Under the pieces are notes generated by a model that was not told the origin of the DNA, ran no database searches, and saw only the letters and a program-made list of their open reading frames with translations. DNA of 64,000 bases from Nephrocerus scutellatus. Its lineage: Eukaryota; Arthropoda; Insecta; Diptera; Pipunculidae. Both the position numbers and the translations under genes were made by a program. This document shows, in pieces, positions 30,853-44,545 of the stretch (the stretch's first letter is position 1; every line of letters begins with the position of its first letter). The DNA lies in NCBI GenBank assembly GCA_947095585.1, contig OX352765.1:62077719-62141718 (forward strand), in the 5' to 3' direction.

Positions 30853-32600
30853 TTAAGCTGGCTGCACCTCATTTATCTGTGATGCGCCTATCTGCCGTAC
30901 ATTTTCAGTCCTCTTGACACGATTCACTGGTTGCATTGTAGTTTGTACCGGTCTTGGTTCCTTGCAATCGCGGAGGAAATGTCCGGGTTTCTGGCATCTA
31001 AAACATTTCCTTTTCCTTCCTGTCGTTCTGGAAGCATCAAGTCTTTGATTTTCTAATCCTTTCATCAATAAGGGCTTCTATTTGTGTGATGTCCTCAGGT
31101 TCCAACTTGCGCAATATAACTAAATCAGTGGACAAACTGGCTCTAGCTGCTTCGTATTCCAAAGCCGATGCCAACACTTCATTCATCGACTTTCCTCCGG
31201 CTGTTGTCCTCAAATGAAGCTTCAACTGTTCAACTCCAATAGCATTGATGAACGCATCTACTGCCAATCCGTCCAAGATACCAGCCAGAACCCCACAATA
31301 GGCTTGTCAGGCTAGCTTAGTTATTTCCCGCTCTAGTTCTTGAAGTTGTTCTCCTCGTTGCTGTTTCTTCATCTGGAGCTGTATTTTGCTTAGCTCCTGT
31401 GTGTGATACTGTCCATAACGCAAGTCCAACTCCTTTAAAATTCTTCCGGAACTCATCTCGGCATTTGAAATTATTTGTAATACGTCTGCTGCCTTGCCTC
31501 TCAATGCAAGGATGAGAGAGTTTAGCTGTTCTTCAGCACCCCATCCATTTTGTTGTACCGCAGCTCCAAACTGTACTTGAAAATTTTCAAATCCTATCTT
31601 ACCATCAAACGCAGGAGGCTTTAATATTCCTTTCTCGTTTTTCTGGTTAGACTGGACTCTAAGACTGTTTTGTTGAGGGCTTTCCCTGACAAATTGGGTA
31701 CGACTATCCAACCGGGTCTCAAACTCTTTATTTTTTCCTTCCAGGCCACTCACTTTTCCAGTAATGATTGTCTCGGGGGTTTTCACTTCTTCTTGAAATG
31801 TTGCTTGAACTTCATTTATTTCACTTTTTAGTTTTTCCAGCTTCTGATTTTGTTGATCGAATTCTCTTCTTCAGCCAATTCAATTCCTTCTTCAGTTCTT
31901 GGCTTTGTTTCTCCGATTGTTGAATTTGCTGTTCAAACTTAACGGGCAGTTTGGAATTTAACTGCTGATTTTGCTGCTCCAATTCTTTCTTAAGTTCCTC
32001 GATTTGCTGCTGATTTTGTCGATCCAATTCTTTCTTTAGCTTTTCGCTATGCTGGTCCTACTTATCACTTATTTGAAAATTCAAATCTTTCTTCAGACCT
32101 TGAATTTGCTGTTCCAACTTCTCGTTTAATTTGGAACTCAATTCTAAATTTATCTGTTTATTCTCCTGACTCTAGTGCTACGATAGCTGCTGCAATTCTT
32201 GCTATTGCTGAAGCAACTCTTTTTTAATCTCTTGATTGTGTTGCTGCGATTGTTCACTTAGCTACTTAATTTGAGAATTCAAGTCTTTTCATAACTATTC
32301 AGTTTGTTCACTTTTCCGCTGCATTTGTTCTCTCTGCTGGTCAAACTTGCTATTCATTTCTTGCATTAGAACTTGCAACATCGCCCCCATGATTGGCACA
32401 CCACCCTTTTCTTCCGAAGTAGCCGTTTTTCGCTCCACTAACTCCGTCTCAATTGAAAACACTTCACCGGCTCGCTGCTTTTCCCCTTTGACGACTTGCT
32501 GTAAAAGAAGAAAAAGCTCTTGTTTATTTCCTGTGGTGCTTAGACCTCGCCCTCTCTTTGCAAGGACTTTTACAAGTTCACTAGTTTAATTCCAATTCAC
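30853..32600 (-). pseudogene. Gyp-A copy 2 gag
   Basis: From the 5' end (32585): ELVKVLAKRGRGLSTTGNKQ, a SAP-like motif. It is followed at 32390-31800 by a Gln/Glu/Lys-rich coiled coil with several stops. The capsid at 31786-31037 contains ILKPPAFDGKIGFENFQVQF, AEEQLNSLILALRGKAADVL and LDLRYGQYHTQELSKIQLQ. A CCHC knuckle CFRCQKPGHFLRDC lies at about 31010. The start codon is not clear. Stops lie near 32285, 32060, 31865 and 31300. The SAP call is by pattern only. Confidence 0.75.
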
Positions 32601-32740
32601 TAATGTTTTACTTCGGCCTAACGCCTCTATTTATACCCAAAAGCTTCCAGAAACTTCCAATATTGTAGAAAGAAATATCGAGAGAAGACCAGAAAATTGT
32701 AGCCTTATTTCCTTATTTACAACTAACGACACGCAGAAGT
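32601..32740 (-). repeat. Gyp-A copy 2 LTR remnant
   Basis: Upstream of gag on the minus strand, with a TATA box (gggtataaatagaggcg) at about 32616-32632, as in an LTR U3/R. No primer site or LTR end can be recognised. The LOA element begins at about 32741. Confidence 0.45.
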
Positions 32741-34650
32741 TTCCGCAACTTCTGCGAGGAAGTAGCCAATACTACAGCGTCTGCCAAACTGTTTAAAGCT
32801 ATGGCAAAAGATGCTAAAATTATAAAGGCATCACTGTTAGACCAGAACGGAAAGTTCACAGAAAACGAGGAGCAAAGAGCCTTCCTTCTCTTGAGAACAC
32901 ACTTCCCTGGAACTACATTGACCAGTAACGAACTCGGGATGAGCGTGAACCACCTAAGAGCTTGCAGGGAGGACTGGAAGAAAGCCTCGGACATTTGCAC
33001 AGAGCAAAGAATCCGATGGGCAGTCAAAAGCTTCCATCCCTATAAATCGGAAGGTGTGGACGGGATAATCCCTGCAGTTATGCAAGTCGGATTAGACAAC
33101 CTCCTTCCTCATCTGGTGAGAATATTTAGCTGGACAAGGGCAAGGGTGGTATTTATACCGAAGGTAGGGAAAAAGATCCCACCCATCCGAAGTCCTTCAG
33201 ACCAATTAGCCTAACATCGTTCGTCTTAAAGACCATCAAAAATGTTATCGACAACTATATTAGGTCGAGAATACGAGCGTACAGAGCGGGCAGATCTACG
33301 GAGACCGCACTGTGGGAGCTAACGGAAAGTATAGAGAGGTCTCTTGCCAGTAAGGAAATCGCGCTTTGCGCCTTCCTTGACATCGAAGGAGCATTCGACA
33401 ACGCATCTCATGATGCGGTAAGAAGTGCCCTGGAAAGAAAGAAACTAGACAGCACAATCACTAAATGGCTATGCGAGATGCTGGGCACCAGAACAGCGGA
33501 GACTATAGTTGGTGACAAAACCATTATGGTTAACACTACAAGAGGATGCCCACAAGGCGAAGTATTGTCTCCCCTTCTGTGGAGCATCCTTGTAGACGAA
33601 CTACTCCAGCGACTAGCTGAAGCAGGGACATACGCCCAAGCCTACACAAAAGATATAGTTCATCGTAGCTAGAGGGAAGTTCGAGGAAGTGCTCTGTGAC
33701 ATAATCCAAAATGGATTAACCATCACGAGTAGATGGTGCCAAGAAATGGGACTCATGGTAAACCCTAACAAGACCACACTGGTTCCCTTCACCAACAGAA
33801 CGAAGTTGGGGCGTATACACCCGATTACCCTAAATGGAGAAGAGATCACTATCAGCAAAGAGGTTAAATACCTGAGACTGATATTTGATAGTAGACAGCT
33901 CTGGAACAAACACCAACAAGCAGTGCTACAAAAATCAAAAAGAGCAATCATGGTGTGCAGAATGGTGGCAGGAAAATCGTGGGGACTGGATGTACACCAT
34001 GATAGTTATTCCAATGATTACCTACGGAGCAGTTGCATGGGCGAACAGGACCAAGCTAAGCACCACGAAAAGGGAGTTGGAAAAAGTACAGAGACTACCC
34101 TGCGTCTTAATTACAGGGGCCATGAGAACCTGCCCAACAGCGGGCATGGAGGCAATCCTTGGGCTTCTCCCATTACACTTAGTGGTAGAAAGCAAATGGA
34201 AACCAAGTTACGTTTGTGCAAGGCAGGCTGCTTCACGGACAGCAGGGCAAGAGGGATCTTAGAACCACTTACCAAGCTGATTCCTCTAGCGAGCATGCCG
34301 TGCGATAACATGGTGCGGAAGCTTGAGTTTAAAAAGAACTTTGAAATCAAAATGAGCACCAAGAAGGAATTCAGGTCATAAACTAAATACCAGATACATC
34401 CGGGTGCCATAAAGTGGTATACGGATGGATCAAAGAAGGCAGAAGACACGGGTGCTGGAATATATGGGCCACGAACCAAACACTCCATATCAATGGGAAT
34501 GTACCCGAGTATATTCCAGGCAGAAGTACATGCCATTGAAAGATGTGCTCACTTCTATCTGGAAAGGAACTACATGAGGCAGGAAATAGCAATCATGACA
34601 GACAGCCAACCTGCTTTAAAAGCTCTAGACGCATTCCACGTCACATCAAA
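32741..34650 (+). pseudogene. LOA-clade non-LTR retroposon ORF2: reverse transcriptase and RNase H
   Basis: Truncated at both ends. The frame from 32801 reads EDWKKASDICTEQRIRWAVKSF and GVDGIIPAVMQ; then ISLTSFVLKTI, FLDIEGAFDNASHD and RGCPQGEVLSPLLWSILVDELLQ (33540-33610). The catalytic YADD is YTKD at 33643-33654, so one catalytic Asp is lost. The thumb reads MGLMVNPNKTTLVPF, SKEVKYLRLIFDS, and GAMRTCPTAGMEAILGLLPL. An RNase H follows: KWYTDGSKKAEDTGAGIYGP, FQAEVHAIERCA and IMTDSQPALKAL (34410-34625) keep the D-E-D residues. The RNase H fits LOA/Bilbo/Lian elements. At least three frameshifts. It ends at 34650 on the satellite. Confidence 0.8.
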
Positions 34651-35670
34651 GTGACTCCTGAGCGATGCTTGAGCGTTAGTCTGAGACGACCGTGCACCCT
34701 GAGCGATGCGTTAGCCTGAGATCATCGTGACTCCTGAGCGATGCAGGGGCGTGAGCCTGACTATCGTGACTCCTGAGCGATTCGTGGGCGTGAGCCTGAC
34801 GATCGTGACTCTTGAGCGATGCGTGGGCGTGAGCCTGACGATCGTGACTCCTGAGCGATGCGTGGGCGTGAGCCTGACGATCGTGACTCCTGAGCGATGC
34901 TTGAGCGTTATTCTGAGACGAGCGTGAACCCTGAGCGATGCGTTAGCCTGAGATCATCGTGAATCCTGAGCGACGTGAGTGATGACGAGCCTTCAGCAGC
35001 GATATGCTGGATGTACCAGCGTAACAACCTGTAGGGAATCCACACAGCGAAGTTACGTAGTACGAATGACGGAAGCAGAGAGGCTGCGATATGCTGGATG
35101 GAACGGCGTAACAACCCATAGGGAATCCACACAGCGAATTTACGTCGTACGAATAACGAAAGAAGAGAAAGACGTCGGCAGCGATATGCTGGATGTACCG
35201 GCGTAACAACCCGTTGGGAATCCAGACAGCGAATTTACGTCGTACGAATGACGGAAGAAGACTTGAGCGATGCGTGGGCGTGAGCCTGACGATCGTGACT
35301 CCTGAGCGATGCGTGAGCGTTAGTGTGTAATGAGCGTGACTCCTGAGCGATGCGTGGGCGTTAGTCTGAGATGAGCGTGACCCTTGATCGATGCGTGGGC
35401 GTGAGCCTGATGATCGTGACTCCTGAGCGATGCGTGAGTTTTAGTCTGAGATGAGCGTGCACCCTGAGCGACGTGAGTGATGACGAGCGTTCAGCAGCGA
35501 TATGCTGGATGTGCCAGCGTAACAATCTGTAGGGAATCCACACAGCGAAGTTAGGTAGTACGAATGATGGAAGCAGAAAAAAACGTCGGCAGCGAGATTC
35601 TGGATGTACCGGCGTAACAACCCGTAGGGAATCCACACAGCGATGTTACGTCGTACGAGTGACGTCGGCA
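34651..35670. repeat. Two-unit satellite array
   Basis: Two unrelated units alternate. Unit 1 is 35-41 bp (gtgactcctgagcgatgcgt...gtgagcctgacgatc), nine copies at 34651-34990 and about five at 35255-35480, with a 41-35-39 length pattern that recurs. Unit 2 is 87-95 bp (gatatgctggatgtacc...ggaatccacacagcg), three copies at 35000-35255 and two at 35495-35670. The GC content is higher than in the surroundings. Confidence 0.9.
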
Positions 35671-35936
35671 GCGAATGCAGTGAAATAGTTTTATTAATAA
35701 TGACTTACCACCGCGTGATCCGAACAGCACAAAAAGGCGACAAAGAGAGCGACTGACTGCATGCTCGCACTTTTATACATTATACATCCGGGGGCGTGAT
35801 GTTGTTTTGGCTGTTTTATTTTCATATGCGTTTGGTGGCAGCACTGCGTGGGTACAGGGTGTAACCGAATTTGGGGAAAAACTATATGGCATGTTTTGTG
35901 TGAACTAAATTCGGCCACAAGAATTTTGTTCCTCAC
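35671..35936 (-). promoter_or_regulatory. LTR-like promoter on the minus strand
   Basis: On the minus strand it begins tgtgaggaac at 35936. It holds TATAAAAG (35777-35770), an initiator TCAGTC at 35756-35751, a splice-donor-like ggtaagtc near 35708 and AATAAA near 35695. That order (U3, R, polyadenylation) fits an LTR of about 260 bp reading into the satellite. No partner LTR is in the window, so a cellular promoter is not excluded. Confidence 0.5.
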
Positions 35937-37470
35937 AGTATGCTGCCGCCACCAGGCATAGACGAAGTTAGCAGAGCGATAAATCGGCTCAAAAATAATA
36001 AGGCCTCGGGATCTGATGGGATCGCAGCGGAACTGATAAAAATAGGAGGCCCCACATTACACCAAGCAATTCATGAAATAATAGTGCAAGTATGGGAAGA
36101 AGAAGTTAAGCCAGAAGACTGGCGAAGAGGCATCCTGTGCCCCATACATAAGAAGGGAGATATCACAAAATGCAGCAATTATCGTGGTATAACGTTGTTG
36201 ATTACCGCGTATAAGATTTTTTCCTCTATCCTTCAAGACAAGATAGCCCCATACGCTAAAGTCATCATTGGTCCATACCAGTGTGGCTTCATCCCAGGCA
36301 AATCAACAACTGATCAGATTTACACCCTAAGGTAGGTGATGGAAAAATGTCTAGAGTTTCAAAACTCACTACACCATCTTTTTATTGACTTTAAAGCCGC
36401 CTATGATAGCATAACCCAGAGTAGAACTTTATAAAGCCATGAGTGAATTAGGCATCCCAAATAAATTGACACGACTATGTGGTTTGACCATGACCAATGT
36501 TATAGGCCAAGTAAAAATATCCGGATCACTATCAAGCCCATTCAACATCTATAACGGGGTCCGACAAGGGGATGGACTGGCCTGCGTCCTCTTCAACCTG
36601 GCGAAAGTGATCCGAGACTCTGACGTAACGGCGAGAGGAACAATCCTCTATAAGTCCATTCAGATACTGGCTTACGCAGACGATATTGATATCGTTGGTA
36701 GAAACCAAAGAGCTGTACAGGAAGCTTTCATTCAGATAGAGCAGGCGGCACGAAATCTGGGGCTGCACATAAATGAGAGCAATACAAAGTACATGGTGGC
36801 CACGTCTGCGAGTAGAAGATCCAACATTGGTCCCTCAATTCAAATAGTGGAGCGCGAATTTGAAGTAGTGCAATCCTTTAACTATCTCGGGTCAACTATA
36901 GCAGCCGATAACAGCATAAAACCAGAAATACGCGCACGGTTGCTTAAAGCCAACAAAGCCTTAACCATAACATCCAAGCTGCTGATATATAAGACAATGG
37001 TCATATCAGTACTTACATATGGATCCGAGGCTTGGGTGCTTAGCAAAAAGCATTCTGACCTCTTAGCCGCGTTCGAGAGAAAAGTCTTACAGAGAATTTT
37101 TGGCCCCGTATGTGAGGAAGGACGATTCCGGAGACTTTATAATGATGAGACTTACGAGCGTTACCGCGATGTCGAAATCGTGAGAAAATTAAGCTCGGTA
37201 GGCTCCGGTGGGCAGGACACCTAGCTTGCATGAGCGAAGAGGATCCTGCTCGGAACGTCCTTTGCGGTAGGATTTATGGAACATGTCAGCTAGGCCGGCC
37301 AACCTACGCTGGAAGGATGGCGTAGACCAGGACGCCCAGAGTTTAGGGATGCCAAACTGGATGACATCGGCTCGAAATCGGGACCGGTGGAGAGACTTTT
37401 TGTGCGGGAGGCCAGGACCGGACCCCGGTTGTAGAGCCAAATATGATGATGAAAAGAAAAAAGGAAGACA
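35937..37470 (+). pseudogene. Non-LTR reverse transcriptase with YADDIDI motif
   Basis: N-terminal blocks: INRLKNNKASGSDGIAAELIK, KKGDITKCSNYRGITLL and PYQCGFIPGKSTTDQI (35940-36330). A stop at 36334 and a frameshift near 36420 precede the open frame 36439-37224. That frame holds FNIYNGVRQGDGLACVLFN, the catalytic AYADDIDIVGR (YADD 36673-36684, intact), LGLHINESNTKYM, SFNYLGSTI and TYGSEAWVLSKKHSDLL. Past 37224 the C-terminus continues in another frame (RWKDGVDQDAQSLGMPNW, DRWRDFLC). It ends gatgatgatgaaaag, a short 3' tandem tail. The endonuclease is missing. RTE/R4-like by motif; clade uncertain. Confidence 0.8.
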
Positions 37471-38035
37471 AAGAGAGAATATATAGGAAAAAAAAGGGTA
37501 GTAGAAAGGGGAAAGATTTCCCCGCCAAAAAAGTTTTTATAGAAGATTCTAGCTGAAGAGCAAGATAAGCAAGAATAAGAATACTAAAATATTATTAAGA
37601 ATATTAATAATAAAAAGACTTTTGAAATTTGATTTTGATTTAAATTTATCCGTATATAAAAAAAAGTACTGTCGTTAGTGAAATTGTACTTACAAAAAAG
37701 GAAAAGCAAAATCATTTGATAAAAAAAAGTACAAGTAATGACATTCATAACGATGCAAAAATAGTTCTATTAAACAAGTACAATTAGTTGAACTTTCCTA
37801 TAAGTGCCGACGCCAGTGGAAGTGGACGTTAATGCAAGTTTTGTCTTAAGAGAAAAAGAAAATAAAATAAGCAAAGTAACTTTTCCATTTTTATTTCTTT
37901 ATAAATGTAATTATCGATTACATATATATATAAAAAAGAATACTTCTGCCGGCAGGATTTTTTGGACAGCAATGTTAAACACTACAAAAAGTAAGTGATC
38001 TGATTTCCTTTTTTTTTTGATTTTGTGCGTATGAT
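37471..38035. other. AT-rich spacer
   Basis: No supported gene. Contains A runs and tata stretches only. Confidence 0.4.
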
Positions 38036-38740
38036 ATGAAATTATATAAACCTATACTAAGAACAGTAGGGCTTATAATTCCCAACATTTACGATTGTGC
38101 AGTCTGCACATACCAAAGTTGCGTATCACGTACATCAGCATTTCCCAGGCGACAACGCTGTACATACTTAAGTTGCGTACATAAGCATTTCCCACGTGAC
38201 GTTATCAGCATACAACGCATTACACTGCATGAGAGTAATAATGCGTTCGTTATCTGTCGAGTTCAGGATTTGCCTTGCGGAGCACAACACATCACAGCCT
38301 TATCTTCGTCAACCTCTAGGATAGAAGCAAGCTAACACCAAACCAGATAAGTGATAAGTTAATACCCTACATGATTTATGTTATGCGTATGGTCTTATCA
38401 CCAAAATGTAGCATACAAACACCATAGAGATAAGACTTATGTTATGCGTATGGTCTTATCACCAATCACACCAATGTAATATACGAGCGCCGTCTCCCAT
38501 ATAGAGATTTATATGACTTCAATGTATATTTAGTTTTAGATTTTAGTATAAATAAGAGGAATTGAAATAAAATTGTACACTTTACAAAAGTCAGTCTTTT
38601 AATTAACTACTGATTCCCCCTACCCAAGGTAAAGGTCAATAGTTAAAACAACACGAAGCTACATTGAATATCGATTTCCCCCACCAGTGGTAAGGGTCAG
38701 TAATTCAAAGCAACTTCAACAACGATAATTCCATTCCTTC
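38036..38740 (+). repeat. Orphan errantivirus-like LTR
   Basis: TATAAATA at 38547-38554 and an initiator TCAGTC at 38591-38596, followed by two copies of a C-rich motif (38613-38638, 38675-38695) that also occurs in the Gyp-B LTR at 5101. Upstream is a direct repeat tgttatgcgtatggtcttatcacc (38380 and 38440). No adjacent primer site, gag or env, so it is probably a solo LTR or LTR remnant. Boundaries are approximate. Confidence 0.55.
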
Positions 38741-40140
38741 TCATTGATTTCTTTTAAATTGGTAATTTGAATTTTTGAATATTTAAATAAGTCATATGCT
38801 TGAATTTATATTTTTTAATGAATGAAGTAATGCAAAATAACACCTGTGAATTATTATATTTAAAAAAAGGCTGAGGTCTTTATTTGCCTTTGCCAACTGG
38901 GGCTAAAGGTAAAAAGGTTTTGTTTCCTTTGTTTTTTTTTCACCACACCACGGGAAGTAAACACCATGAGTGAGTAAATCGTGTTGGACCGGTGTGTGGT
39001 CGATGATTTGAACTGGTTACGGGGCTATTTCCGAAGAAAATAGAATGACGTGACGAGGACTTACTTTTTACGAAGACAACGACGGAACGTTCCCTCGGCA
39101 GTGTTACGAAGCTCCTTATGCAGATGTGATTGGATCACATGAGCATTTTAGTTTTTAGTTAAGTTTTTAGTTTTTTAAATAAAAAGAATCTCCACCTCTT
39201 CTAATAATGCTTAGTTTTAATTATTTTTAGTTTTAGTAGATAAGCAATGTCAATGACCCACTCACATCACTCTCCTAACCTTGTTCCTTTTATTTGCTAT
39301 GTCCTTTCCATCCCTTTTAGACGACACAAACCTTTTTTTTTGTTTACGGAGAGGGGTCACTGGAGGGTGAAAAGAACCGCCCATCCGTAGAGCTAGGCTG
39401 AGGCAACGTAAAGGTGTCGTCGTCTCCTTCCAGTGGCAGAACCCCAAGTGGGACCTCCTATCGAAACAAATGGCGTCCAACGTAACGCATTACAATAGTA
39501 TTAAAGCATTTTCTTAATTATAGCATAAAGTGATTAATAATCAATTAATTTTATTTTAGTACATTCTGGTTTTAGCTTTCATTTCTAACTTTTCATTTTA
39601 AATCTGTATCACATTTTCATTTTCTGGTTTAATTTTGAATCAATATTCAATATTCCCTTTACCTTCCCAGAATCCTATATCTCCTCTAAGGACAGGACGT
39701 GACAGAAACAGATATCGAATACTTTCCAATCGTTGTCTATATTTGGTTGGTGCATTGGTTAGGAGCCAGACTCTGATCAGTTTGACCACCAAATAGATAA
39801 ATGACGAGACGGGAAACCGGTGGAAAGCCGTTGCGTAAAGTACCAAAAAGTACGAGTAATTGTGTGCTCGCCGCGTTCTTTGTCAGGAAGTAGAGATCTC
39901 TCAGCGGGACAGTTCGGCCCCATCATAGAGGCTTCGTGCTGTGAATTGAGTTGCGTACTGACATGATGAGACAAAAACTTTACGTTAGACGACATACCGT
40001 AAAAATGCTGAGGGAACCGGCAATAACTAAACAGACATAACTGACAGTTCGGAATTGGAACTAATCGCGGGAATCAATAAATTATCGATTACACACCGAC
40101 CAAATATGTATAGCCAATTCTCCTTTTAATACATTTGCAC
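38741..40140. other. Unassigned 1.4-kb region
   Basis: No open frame with family similarity on either strand. 39469-39481 (tggcgtccaacgt) resembles a lysine-tRNA primer site with one mismatch, and 39140-39185 has an LTR-like tail (ttttagtttttaag, aataaaaa). This may be a decayed LTR of another retroelement, but evidence is thin. An 82-base purine/pyrimidine mix at 39340-39420 is GC-richer than average. Confidence 0.35.
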
Positions 40141-40378
40141 GCTTTCATTTTGTTCAATTCAGACAGAAAATTGATTCATGAAAATATCTATCTAAATTCC
40201 TTTTTTTGCTACCGGCTAAGGAAAAAACCCCTCACACCAAAAAGCGAGCATTTCACTACCTCTGACTTTTTTAAGATATTTAAATTCACTTTTTTCATTT
40301 CAGACACATATTTATAATTAATAGTTATTTAATTTCAGAATTTTTTTTTCATTTTCAGCCCTATAAATTGGGGGAAAA

Positions 40379-40578
40379 ACAGAGAAGAAAGGAAAAGGTT
40401 AATAAGGTATTTGTAAGAAAGGCTGAATAAAGTCAACCAGCTTTGCGAAGACTCTACTTCATCTGAAGAGGAAAATATACAGAGAAGAAAGGAAAAGGTT
40501 AATAAGGTATTTGTAAGAAAGGCTGAATAAAGTCAACCAGCTTTGCGAAGACTCTACTTCATCTGAAGAGGAAAATAT
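40379..40578 (+). repeat. 100-bp tandem duplication at the Jk1 ORF1 start
   Basis: Two adjacent 100-bp copies (agagaagaaaggaaaagg ... gaagaggaaaat), differing only at the end: the second has atg (ORF1 start at 40577) where the first has ata. Confidence 0.95.
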
Positions 40579-41600
40579 GAGTTTAGGCGAGGAATCGCTC
40601 ATTCCTGCTGTAGAGAAAAAAGCCAAGGCAAAAAAGGCACAAAATGTCACTAAGAAGACACCACCACCTGTCGCTCCAGCAACCAAAAAACCCCAGTCTA
40701 CGGTACCAACAACAAAAACTTTTGCCATGCCGCCAATAGTCTGCTTTAGACTAAACGTCGCTGAACTCTCAAAGTTCAAGAAGAGTGCCAATATATGTTG
40801 CAGAATTCGCAACATCAACAGCAGTAAGTCGGTCGTTACGGCCATGAACAAAGATGGGCACCAGAAAATTCGGTCCTTCCTACAATCGGGAAAGACTGAA
40901 TTTAACACCTACACTGCTAAGGAGGGCCGAAAAGAAATGTTGGTCCTAAAAGGCATACACCACTCCTTCGATACTGATGATGTTAAGGATGCGTTAGCGG
41001 CAGAAGGTATCCCTGTACTGAAGGTCAAACCCTTAAAATCTCAGAGGACCGACAGGAAATTTAACAATTTCATTGTCGAACATGAGTAGAACTGCGATAA
41101 GGCAGCAGTTTGCTCGAAAACCCTCCTGATGAACGAGTTTGTGCATTGGGAAAAACTTCAATCGGCAGGCATCACGCAGTGCAGAAAATGCCAAAAGTTT
41201 GGACATTTCAAAAGAAATTGAGGCATGAAATACAGATGCGTTAAGTGCAAAGACGAACACTTACCTGGACAATGCCCGAGAAACACAGCCAACAATATAG
41301 ACGACAACGTTTTCTGCACAAATTGTCAAAAAACTGGACATCCTGCAAACTATCGAGGATGTCCTACATATAAAGAAAAATGGCGGAAAAAGTTAAAACC
41401 ACCCAAAAGAAAATGGAGCAGCATAAGTTCGCCCAGAAATCTGCTGCACAAGCAATAGTGAAAGGAGTGAGCTTTGTTAGTATAGCTGCTATGGGACTGC
41501 TAGCAATCACCAAACCACCATCAACCAACAAAGCAAGCAAAAAACCAGTAAGTAAGCAAGCTCCAAACCGGTGCACCATCTACTGGAAAATCTAACATCT
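40577..41600 (+). pseudogene. Jk1 ORF1 (Gag-like nucleic acid-binding protein)
   Basis: Basic N-terminus with Lys/Ala/Pro-rich tract, then the PRE_C2HC-type region of Jockey ORF1 (GRKEMLVLKGIHHSFDTDDV, KVKPLKSQRTDRKFNNFIVE). Stop at 41087. The same frame continues with three CCHC knuckles: CRKCQKFGHFKRN followed by a stop where the last Cys should be (about 41219, tgc to tga), CVKCKDEHLPGQC and CTNCQKTGHPANYRGC. A +1 frameshift near 41385 carries the C-terminal tail. ORF1 binds element RNA in relatives; here it cannot be full length. Confidence 0.8.
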
Positions 41601-41739
41601 TCGACGATACGGAAAGGCTATTTGGAGCAGACATTTTAACAATTTTGCAGAAAGCAAGAGAAGTCGTGTCTGCTATTTATAGCAGTCTTGATGACAGGTC
41701 CAAAACAACCGTTTTCAGTCGACTTATTTGTGAATTATG

Positions 41740-44163
<2,424 letters not shown>

Positions 44164-44545
44164 CACAGAGGATTCACAGATGCTAGATTCGACGAAATCT
44201 TTAATAATCAAGACGTCTCCTTCTAAGAGAAGTCCAGCAATCAACATTACAGAGGCTGAAGATCGCCCTGTTTATACCCCGTCTTATTTTTTTTTTCATT
44301 TTTATTTTATTTTAAAATTTATTGTTTAAAATTAAATTCCTGTAAATATAAACATGTAGTAGATTAAGTAGTTAAAATTATTCTTTAGTAATAAGCACTT
44401 CAAAAAAAAAAGACAATGTAAATACGTCGGGCCCCTATAGTTGAGCCGACACTTATTAATAATAGTTATAAGTTTAGTTTTAAGTCAAAATTGTATATTA
44501 CTGAAATGTTTAATAAAAAATATCTTAATCTTAATCTTAAAAAGA
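44164..44545 (+). other. Jk1 3' untranslated region and tail
   Basis: AT-rich, ends with a repeated ttaatc motif and an A run, typical of a Jockey 3' end. No other feature. Confidence 0.55.

Larger units (their letters stand above)
27375..32740 (-). mobile_element. Gyp-A copy 2, Ty3/Gypsy (minus strand), split by hAT
   Basis: Reads from 32740 down: LTR remnant with a TATA box, gag with SAP-like motif, coiled coil and zinc knuckle, protease, a deletion of most of the reverse transcriptase, RNase H, then integrase, truncated at 27375 against Gyp-B copy 2. A 1023-bp hAT element interrupts RNase H. No second LTR is present. Colinear with copy 1 on the plus strand at 2-3.9 kb. Confidence 0.85.

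Noticed and set aside
34727..35640. Short repeat-rich open frames with a 13-residue period
   Set aside because: They follow the 39-bp satellite unit; no start context or domain supports a protein.
40577..41458. Possible host gene with zinc knuckles
   Set aside because: The PRE_C2HC-type region, CCHC knuckles and the following ORF2 identify Jockey ORF1; a stop replaces a knuckle Cys.
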